Shown in pieces: positions 44,857 through 50,469 of a stretch of 50,469 nucleotides of DNA. Numbering within the stretch: position 1 is the first letter of the stretch; every line of letters starts with the position of its first letter. This DNA comes from Bacteroidales bacterium (GTDB lineage: Bacteria; Bacteroidota; Bacteroidia; Bacteroidales; Bacteroidaceae): contig JAUMXY010000019.1 of NCBI GenBank assembly GCA_030528885.1, forward strand, positions 1-50,469. Direction: 5' to 3'. The position numbers and the translations under genes are program-made. The notes beneath the pieces are model-generated. The model was given only the letters and a program-made list of their open reading frames with translations, ran no database searches and was not told where the DNA came from.

Positions 44857-45771
44857 ATGGAAAAGTTTGAAATCAACATCCTCGGCTGTGGTGCAGCCCT
44901 TCCAACACCACGCAGACTTAGCTCCTCACAGATTGTCAACATCCGTGAGAAGCTGTTCATGCTCGACTGCGCTGAAGGGGCACAAATGGCATTACGACGT
45001 TCAAGGCTAAGCTTCTCGCATTTGCAAGCCATCTTCCTCACTCACTTGCATGGCGACCACGTGTTTGGGCTCATGGGACTTTTATCAACCTTCGGGCTGC
45101 TCGGCCGCATTCAAGATTTGCACATCTATGGACCTCAAGATCTGCAACGTGTATTCCAGCCACAAATCGACTACTTCTGTGCAGATTCCCCTTATCAAAT
45201 CATACTCCACGAAGTAGACTCCAAAACTCCTCAGATTATCTACGAAGACCGTTCAGTCGTCATCTCAACCCTACCGCTCAAGCATCGTATTCCATGCTGC
45301 GGCTATCTCTTCCGTGAAAAACCAACCCCACGACATATTCGGCGGGACGTCATCGACTTCTATCAGATACCCATCTCACAGATTAACAATATCAAGGCAG
45401 GACTGGATTGGACCACAGAAGACGGAACGTTCATCCCTAATGACCGCCTGACGACTCCCCCCGACCCTGTCCGTTCTTATGCCTACTGCACCGACACAGC
45501 CTATCGTCCTCAATTAGCAGAAATGTTGAAAGGCGTGACCTGCATTTATCACGAGGGAACATTCACCCAGGAACATGAGGTACTTGCAAAGAAAACCTTC
45601 CACAGCACAGCCGCACAAGCAGCACAAATAGCACTCGATGCTCAAGCCTGTCGCCTCATTATCGGTCACTTTTCTTCACGATACAAATCAGAAGACGTTC
45701 TCCTCCATGAAGCTCAACAAATATTTCCCAACACAATCCTTGCAGAAGACGGAATGAAAGTTGTGCTATAA
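44857..45771 (+). CDS. rnz: Ribonuclease Z
   Basis: The 304-residue metallo-beta-lactamase-fold endonuclease trims the 3' end of tRNA precursors. The signature THLHGDHVFGL (about residues 64-74, HxHxDH) binds the two zinc ions. YCTDTAYRP supplies the bridging aspartate. CIYHEGTF holds a further histidine, and LIIGHFSSRY near the end carries the last zinc histidine. The frame is open from TTG at 44827, but the ATG at 44857 (MEKFEINILGCGAALPT) is where family members begin. It closes the plus-strand run before a strong terminator. Confidence 0.93.
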   Translation: MEKFEINILGCGAALPTPRRLSSSQIVNIREKLFMLDCAEGAQMALRRSRLSFSHLQAIFLTHLHGDHVFGLMGLLSTFGLLGRIQDLHIYGPQDLQRVFQPQIDYFCADSPYQIILHEVDSKTPQIIYEDRSVVISTLPLKHRIPCCGYLFREKPTPRHIRRDVIDFYQIPISQINNIKAGLDWTTEDGTFIPNDRLTTPPDPVRSYAYCTDTAYRPQLAEMLKGVTCIYHEGTFTQEHEVLAKKTFHSTAAQAAQIALDAQACRLIIGHFSSRYKSEDVLLHEAQQIFPNTILAEDGMKVVL

Positions 45772-45810
45772 AGGCAAGTTTCCTAATCATAACATGAAAA
45801 CTCATCAACA

Positions 45811-45840
45811 AAAAAAGGCTGGGAATCTCCAGCCTTTTTT
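45811..45840. terminator. Bidirectional terminator between rnz and the DUF1573 gene
   Basis: AAAAAAGGCTGG and CCAGCCTTTTTT form a perfect 12-bp stem with a 6-nt loop. The A and T runs suit termination from both converging genes. Confidence 0.9.
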
Positions 45841-45865
45841 TGTTGCACCCAAAGTCAGCAAATGC

Positions 45866-46294
45866 TTATTTTTCTGCTTTCGTTTCTTTCTCTGTTTTCT
45901 TGCTTACAGGGACATCGGTCATGTCACCTACCACAAAGATTCTTGCCAATTCATCCTTACAGTTTGAAATGATGGTAATGTACTGTTTGAAACGACCCGG
46001 CATCTTATTTGACCCATCATATACCACAGAGATTTCGCCAGAAGCACCAGGAGCAATAAAGTCTTTAGGATAATTTGCAACAGTACAACCACAACTTACA
46101 CGCACAGAATTGATGACAAGTTTAGCCTTTCCTACATTGGTGAACTTAAACACACACTTACGAACAGGTTCGTCCATAGAAAAAGTTCCCAAATCAACAG
46201 TTGTCTTCTCAAACTTAATCTCAGGATATTTCTTAGCTTGTACACCAAGCGTCAAGGCGAAAAACGCCAACAACATCAATAGTTTTGTCTTCAT
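45866..46294 (-). CDS. DUF1573 family secreted protein
   Basis: The 142-residue protein has a signal peptide (MKTKLLMLLAFFALTLGVQA). It then has a single immunoglobulin-like DUF1573 domain (about 25-125), recognised by IKFEKTTVDLGTF, CVFKFTNVGKAKLVI, the VSCGCTVANYPKDFIAPG cysteine pair and a final strand. The tail is lysine- and glutamate-rich (SKKTEKETKAEK). Such proteins are abundant in Bacteroidetes and resemble the N-terminal ASPM-like/HYDIN type beta-sandwich, but have no assigned role. It is presumably periplasmic or surface-exposed. It diverges from yidC, with separate -7 boxes for each. Confidence 0.88.
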   Translation of the reverse strand: MKTKLLMLLAFFALTLGVQAKKYPEIKFEKTTVDLGTFSMDEPVRKCVFKFTNVGKAKLVINSVRVSCGCTVANYPKDFIAPGASGEISVVYDGSNKMPGRFKQYITIISNCKDELARIFVVGDMTDVPVSKKTEKETKAEK

Positions 46295-46322
46295 ATAGTC
46301 TTATCTGTATTTGTTTGCTGTG

Positions 46323-46330
46323 CAAAAGTA
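46323..46330 (-). promoter_or_regulatory. -7 box for the DUF1573 gene (minus strand)
   Basis: Read on the minus strand as TACTTTTG, 28 bp upstream of the start at 46294. Confidence 0.6.
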
Positions 46331-46383
46331 ACACAAAATCCCATTAAAAAGATAAAAGTCGCCTGAATTTCAGTTTTTTTTTG

Positions 46384-46391
46384 TAATTTTG
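46384..46391 (+). promoter_or_regulatory. -7 box for yidC
   Basis: TAATTTTG fits TAnnTTTG, 59 bp before the ATG at 46451. Confidence 0.6.
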
Positions 46392-46450
46392 CACGATTTT
46401 TGTGCCAATAAGGCATGATTTCATAACAGGAAACAAAACTATTAATTATA

Positions 46451-48349
46451 ATGATGAATAAAAACACACTTACAGGTTTCGTTTTGATGGCTCTTGTCGT
46501 CTTTGGTTTCGCAGCATACGAGAACCACTCTCGCAGCATTCAGGCAGAAGAGATGCGCATACAAGACTCCATCAATGCCGTAAACTATGCTAAAGAAGTA
46601 AAAGAAGAACAAAAGAAAGCTGAAAAAATCGCAGAGGAAATTGCAGATACGCTCAATCCTCTTTTCGAAGCACGCACAGGAAAGGCTGGAGTCACTGTCA
46701 TCGAGAACGAGCTGCTGAAAGTCACGCTGACAAATCTGGGCGGTCAGATGCAGAAAGTGGAGATGAAAGACAGCACCTACAAAAGCCAAGATGGCAGCAA
46801 CATCGTCCTGTTCGACAGGGAAGAGCAGAACATGCGCTTCTTGTTAGACGGTAAAACAGCCAACATCATCACCGACGAGCTCTTTTTCACACCGACAGAC
46901 ATAACAGAAAATGGTGTGACAATGCACTTGCCTATCGCTAACGGCTCAATCGACATCATCTACTCGCTCAAGCCCAACTCATACATCCTCGACATGGATG
47001 TAAAGGCAAACAACCTCGAAGGCTTCTTCCCATCCAACACCAAGTCCATGCAAATAGAATGGACAGAGGATATGAGGCAGCAAGAAAAAGGCTACGACTT
47101 CGAAACTCGTTATGCCACCATCACCTACAGAGACACAAACGGTGACACACAAGAGCTGTCAGTAACAGGTAGCGATGCAGAAGAGGATGAGTTTGAAGAA
47201 AAAGCTGAATGGATTGCCTACAAGACTCAGTTTTTCAGCCAGATATTCATAGCAGATTCCCCATTCAGCATCAACAGCATGTCCTCGTCACAGCTCGAGA
47301 AAGGCTCTGGCTATCTGAAAACCTACCAGGCCAGCCTTACAACAGCATTCGACACAAAGGGAATCAAGCCAAGCAGTTTCCATTTCTACCTTGGTCCTAA
47401 CAAGTTCTCCACCTTGGCAAAGAACGAGGACCTCCTTGCGTCAGAAGAAGACCTCGACCTGCAATCCCTCGTATACATGGGCTGGCCAGTCATCAAGTGG
47501 ATCAACCGCTTCGTCTTCCTCTATGCCTTTGACTTCCTCACAGGACTCGGCTTGAACATGGGAATTGTTTTGGTGCTTCTCACCCTCATCGTGAAAATCA
47601 TCGTATTCCCACTGATGAAGAAATCCTACCTCTCTTCAGCCAACATGCGCGTGTTGCGCCCTAAGATGGACGAAATCAGCGCCAAGTATCCCAAGCCAGA
47701 AGACGCCATGCTAAAGCAGCAGGAAATCATGAAACTCTATAGCGAATACGGTGTAAGTCCTATGGGCGGATGCATGCCAATGCTCATTCAGATGCCAATC
47801 TGGATTGCCCTGTTCAACTTCATCCCTAACTACATAGAGATGCGTGGCGAGTCATTCCTTTGGGCAGACGATCTCTCCACCTATGACGACGTCATCAACT
47901 GGGGCTTCAACATCTGGGGCATCGGCGACCACATCTCCATATTCTGCGTCCTCTGGTGCGTGGCAACCGTTGCAACTTCCATCGTCACTCAACGCCAGCA
48001 ACAGTACTCCATGACCGCAGAGCAACAGCAACAAATGAAAATGATGAAATGGATGATGTATCTCATGCCACTCATCTTCTTCTTCTCATTCAACAGCTAC
48101 AGCTCTGGACTCAACTGGTACTACTTCATCTCCTCATTAGTGAGCGTGCTCATGATGTGGGTTCTGCGCAAGACCACAGACGACAACAAGCTGCTGGCCA
48201 AACTGGAGAAGCGCCATGCTGAACGCAAAGCAAGTGCCGGAGACAAGAAAAAGACATCAAGCATTATGGAACGCTTGCAGGCTATGCAGGAAAAACAGAT
48301 GGAAATTCTCAAGCAGCAGCAAGAAGAAAGAAATAAACAAAAGAACTAA
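46451..48349 (+). CDS. yidC: Membrane protein insertase YidC
   Basis: The 632-residue insertase helps integrate and fold inner-membrane proteins, alone or with SecYEG. An N-terminal helix (about 8-25) is followed by a large periplasmic beta domain (about 80-350), as in Gram-negative YidC. The conserved 60KD_IMP core starts at FVFLYAFDFLTGLGLNMGIV (about 353). Its cytoplasmic helical hairpin has MRVLRPKMDEISAKYPKPED and its later membrane segments have MPMLIQMPIWIALFNFI. The cytoplasmic tail is lysine/glutamine-rich. Length is usual for Bacteroidetes. It has its own promoter, and the POT transporter gene follows after 95 bp. Confidence 0.96.
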   Translation: MMNKNTLTGFVLMALVVFGFAAYENHSRSIQAEEMRIQDSINAVNYAKEVKEEQKKAEKIAEEIADTLNPLFEARTGKAGVTVIENELLKVTLTNLGGQMQKVEMKDSTYKSQDGSNIVLFDREEQNMRFLLDGKTANIITDELFFTPTDITENGVTMHLPIANGSIDIIYSLKPNSYILDMDVKANNLEGFFPSNTKSMQIEWTEDMRQQEKGYDFETRYATITYRDTNGDTQELSVTGSDAEEDEFEEKAEWIAYKTQFFSQIFIADSPFSINSMSSSQLEKGSGYLKTYQASLTTAFDTKGIKPSSFHFYLGPNKFSTLAKNEDLLASEEDLDLQSLVYMGWPVIKWINRFVFLYAFDFLTGLGLNMGIVLVLLTLIVKIIVFPLMKKSYLSSANMRVLRPKMDEISAKYPKPEDAMLKQQEIMKLYSEYGVSPMGGCMPMLIQMPIWIALFNFIPNYIEMRGESFLWADDLSTYDDVINWGFNIWGIGDHISIFCVLWCVATVATSIVTQRQQQYSMTAEQQQQMKMMKWMMYLMPLIFFFSFNSYSSGLNWYYFISSLVSVLMMWVLRKTTDDNKLLAKLEKRHAERKASAGDKKKTSSIMERLQAMQEKQMEILKQQQEERNKQKN

Positions 48350-48360
48350 TTAATACGCAT

Positions 48361-48433
48361 TTAGAGTTAGAAGCCCCAACTGCCATTCCGCGCAGACGGC
48401 TTCTAACTCTAAACGCATCAATACTAACTCTAA
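48361..48433 (+). promoter_or_regulatory. Hairpin and repeat between yidC and the POT transporter gene
   Basis: TTAGAGTTAGAAGCC (48361-48375) pairs perfectly with GGCTTCTAACTCTAA (48398-48412) around a 22-nt loop. CTAACTCTAA then recurs at 48424-48433, just before the POT start, where it could pair instead with the left arm. No T-run follows and no -7 box was seen. The alternative pairings look like a possible attenuator or mRNA-processing element. Confidence 0.45.
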
Positions 48434-48444
48434 AATTCAATACA

Positions 48445-50055
48445 ATGGCAAAACATGGACATCCTCAAGGACTCTACCTGCTCTTCGTGACCGAAATGGC
48501 AGAACGCTTCAGCTACTACGGCATGCGAGCACTCTTCGTCCTCTATCTCGTCGCTGCATTCTTCGACAGCGCTGAGGCAAGCCAAATCTATGGTTCCTAC
48601 ACAGGACTCGTTTACCTCACCCCACTGCTGGGCGGATACATCGCCGACCGCTACTGGGGCAACCGCCGCTCCATCATCGTAGGCGGAGCAGTTATGGCAT
48701 TAGGACAATTCCTCATGTTCGCATCAGCCTGCTTCGTGCAACAAAGTATCTTCACCGACCCCACAACTGGCGGTGTCATCAGCGAGTCTGTCAATAACAG
48801 CCTCTCACTCACCCTCATGTTTGCAGGACTTACAGCGCTCATCATCGGAAACGGTTTCTTCAAGCCCAACATCTCCACCATGGTGGGCGACCTTTACGCG
48901 CCACAAGACCGCCGCAAGGATTCTGCCTTCACCATCTTTTATATGGGTATCAACGTCGGCGCATTCATCGCTCCACTCGTATGCGGTTCTATCGCCTCAG
49001 GTGGCAACTGGATGAATCCTGGCGCATTCAAGTGGGGATTCTTCTGCGCAGGCGTAGCCATGGTGCTGTCCATCGTTGTCTTCATCATCGGTAAAAACAA
49101 ATACCTCAAGACCCCAGACGGACTCGCTATCGGACTCCCTCCTGCACAAAGCCAGCTGCTGCAACAGAAAGAGACCCAAGCAAAAGCTGAAGATGCAGCA
49201 CCAAAAGCCAAGAATTCACCTCTTCGCCTGTGGGGATGCCTGCTGGGAGCCATCGCGCTGTTCGCCGTGTTCTCTTTAGATGTCAACAACTTCAATGACT
49301 ACATCTCAGCAGCCATCTACGCCATTTCCATCGCACTCCCAGTCTTCATCATCACAGACAGAGGATTGACCACAGTCGAGAAAATGCGCATCGGTGTCAT
49401 CTACATCATCGCAGTCTTCGTCATCTTCTTCTGGAGCGCCTTTGAGCAGGCAGGCTCATCACTGACCATCTTCGCTGATCAGCAGTGCGACCGCACCATC
49501 GGCGACTGGGAAATGCCAACCACATGGTTCCAGTCTATCAATCCAATTGTCGTAGTCACCTTCGCCCCCATCATGGCAACCCTTTGGGAAACACTCGCCA
49601 AATACAAGCTCGAGCCAGCATCACCAGTGAAGCAAGCAATCGGCCTCCTGCTCCTCGCCATCGGATATGCCATCATCGCCTTTGGCACAGATGGACTCGG
49701 CGAAGGACAGAAAGCATCTATGTGGTGGCTCTTTGCTCTCTACTTCACTCACACAATCGGTGAACTCTCTCTCTCTCCAATCGGGCTTTCTATGGTCAAC
49801 AAGCTCTCCCCCGCTCACCTCGCATCTCTGCTGATGGGTGTATGGTTCATGAGCAATGCAGCGAGCAACATCCTTGCCGGCGAGCTTGCCACACTTCTTC
49901 CTATTGCAGGACAGCCTGTTCGTTCATTCCTCGGTTTTGAAATCGCAACACTCACCGACTTCTTCACCCTCTTCGCTGTCATGGCAGGCGTTGCAGCAAT
50001 CCTCCTGTTTGCTCTTTGCCCACTATTGAAGAAGATGATGAAAGGCGTAGAATAA
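48445..50055 (+). CDS. POT family proton-dependent oligopeptide transporter
   Basis: The 536-residue inner-membrane protein imports di- and tripeptides with protons. The family signature is at the start, TEMAERFSYYGMRALFVLYL (the ExxERFxYYG proton-coupling motif, about residues 13-32). GGYIADRYWGNRRSI and the second PTR2 signature region FTIFYMGINVGAFIAPLVCG (about 155-174) follow. About 14 hydrophobic segments are predicted, with an Ala/Gln/Lys-rich cytoplasmic linker near 235-262. It starts 95 bp after yidC and ends before a terminator. There are no peptidase genes beside it. Confidence 0.93.
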   Translation: MAKHGHPQGLYLLFVTEMAERFSYYGMRALFVLYLVAAFFDSAEASQIYGSYTGLVYLTPLLGGYIADRYWGNRRSIIVGGAVMALGQFLMFASACFVQQSIFTDPTTGGVISESVNNSLSLTLMFAGLTALIIGNGFFKPNISTMVGDLYAPQDRRKDSAFTIFYMGINVGAFIAPLVCGSIASGGNWMNPGAFKWGFFCAGVAMVLSIVVFIIGKNKYLKTPDGLAIGLPPAQSQLLQQKETQAKAEDAAPKAKNSPLRLWGCLLGAIALFAVFSLDVNNFNDYISAAIYAISIALPVFIITDRGLTTVEKMRIGVIYIIAVFVIFFWSAFEQAGSSLTIFADQQCDRTIGDWEMPTTWFQSINPIVVVTFAPIMATLWETLAKYKLEPASPVKQAIGLLLLAIGYAIIAFGTDGLGEGQKASMWWLFALYFTHTIGELSLSPIGLSMVNKLSPAHLASLLMGVWFMSNAASNILAGELATLLPIAGQPVRSFLGFEIATLTDFFTLFAVMAGVAAILLFALCPLLKKMMKGVE

Positions 50056-50098
50056 ACCGAATTAAACATACTTTTATTCTCGACAGCGAAAAGCAACA

Positions 50099-50145
50099 AA
50101 AAAGACATCCGCAATGCCAGGCAAAGGTGTTGCGGATATCTTTTT
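50099..50145 (+). terminator. Rho-independent terminator after the POT transporter gene
   Basis: A 16-bp stem with one mismatch (50099-50114 with 50130-50145) and a 15-nt loop; the right arm ends in five T residues. Confidence 0.8.
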
Positions 50146-50170
50146 CAACGAGGATGAATACTAAGAGAGT

Positions 50171-50191
50171 TTAATCGCATTAAACGATTAA
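50171..50191. repeat. Short inverted repeat TTAATCG/CGATTAA
   Basis: Two 7-bp arms (50171-50177, 50185-50191) flank 7 bp, just upstream of the spaced repeats. It has the shape of a dyad operator, but no regulator can be named. Confidence 0.35.
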
Positions 50192-50217
50192 TTATCAGCA
50201 AGATAAACAATAACAAC

Positions 50218-50316
50218 TTGTTTGTCTCGCTGTTGTTTTATGTTGTTTTATGGTGCAGTTTGTTTGTCTAAAATACGTTCTTTTATATAAAAATGGAGTT
50301 TGTTTGTCTAAAATAC
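50218..50316 (+). repeat. Three spaced direct repeats TTGTTTGTCT
   Basis: TTGTTTGTCT occurs at 50218-50227, 50260-50269 and 50300-50309, at intervals of 42 and 40 bp. The last two belong to 20-bp identical repeats (50257-50276 and 50297-50316). The third overlaps the position expected for the -33 element of the promoter at 50319, so these could be operator or iteron-like binding sites on one face of the helix. Confidence 0.6.
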
Positions 50317-50318
50317 AT

Positions 50319-50326
50319 TACCTTTG
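50319..50326 (+). promoter_or_regulatory. -7 promoter box before the integrase-like fragment
   Basis: TACCTTTG is a perfect match. TTTG at 50299-50302 lies 16 bp upstream as a possible -33 element. The start codon at 50362 follows 35 bp later. Confidence 0.6.
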
Positions 50327-50361
50327 TGCATCCTCGGAAATATTAAAACAAAAGGAAACGT

Positions 50362-50445
50362 ATGGGAAGACCTAAAAGATTATATCCGTTGGGCAAATAT
50401 CGTCTCCGCATACCACAAAATAAGCAAAAATACATGAGACGGTAA
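50362..50445 (+). pseudogene. Short open frame resembling the start of a tyrosine recombinase
   Basis: The 27-residue product begins MGRPKRLYPLGKYRLRIPQN. That resembles the N-terminus of some Bacteroidetes phage-type integrases, which start MGRPK and continue for several hundred residues. Here a stop follows at 50443-50445, and the other two forward frames also stop nearby. It has a good promoter and repeated upstream motifs. It may be a decayed integrase of an integrated element that lies beyond the window, or a real short peptide. The family resemblance is from memory and the length is small. Confidence 0.35.
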
Positions 50446-50469
50446 TATTCTGCTAACCAAATTATGCTT

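Overview
The window looks like chromosome from a Bacteroidales bacterium, most likely Prevotellaceae. Genes are repeatedly preceded by the Bacteroidetes -7 box TAnnTTTG. Ribosome binding sites are mostly weak and AT-rich. The gene families (DUF4421, type IX-like C-terminal sorting tails, MG2/plug proteins, the Bacteroidetes type of AddA/AddB, DUF1573) are typical of that group. No tRNA, rRNA, CRISPR array, complete IS element or prophage was seen.

Layout. 1-480: a composite dispersed repeat. 482-10987: a co-directional cluster of a Gfo/Idh/MocA oxidoreductase, a DUF4421 outer-membrane barrel and two giant paralogous secreted CotH-kinase proteins whose last 849 bp are identical at the nucleotide level. 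11150-12184: galE. 12185-12890: gene-poor, with palindromic repeats. 12891-17780: a short membrane protein, a large MG2/plug surface protein, a periplasmic amidase with a SPOR-like tail, and an MCE lipid-transport protein. 18148-19557: dnaA. 19641-20041: a second, inverted copy of the composite repeat. 20073-24504: nitroreductase, an orphan ribonucleotide reductase C-terminal domain, folB, an MFS anion symporter and a CPBP protease that overlaps the next gene. 24501-32379: sppA, a Na/Pi cotransporter, a two-component pair, cysK, panC and panD. 32416-34775 (minus strand): an AT-rich type II restriction-modification pair. 34776-35734: a long non-coding stretch with inverted repeats. 35735-45771: LMW tyrosine phosphatase, cdd, addA-like helicase/nuclease, a frameshifted third CotH gene, addB-like nuclease and rnz. 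45866-50055: DUF1573 protein (minus), yidC and a POT peptide transporter. 50160-50469: three spaced repeats, a promoter and the start of what may be a broken integrase gene.

Most of the window is core metabolism and envelope biology. The accessory signals are the CotH genes (three copies, one pair sharing a homogenised tail, one frameshifted and lodged between addA and addB), the restriction-modification island beside panD, and several families of palindromic repeats. One of those repeat families is visibly inserted into another. The most unusual system-level candidate is the CotH cluster, a possible extracellular protein phosphorylation apparatus with interchangeable C-terminal modules. Function here is inferred from family knowledge only.
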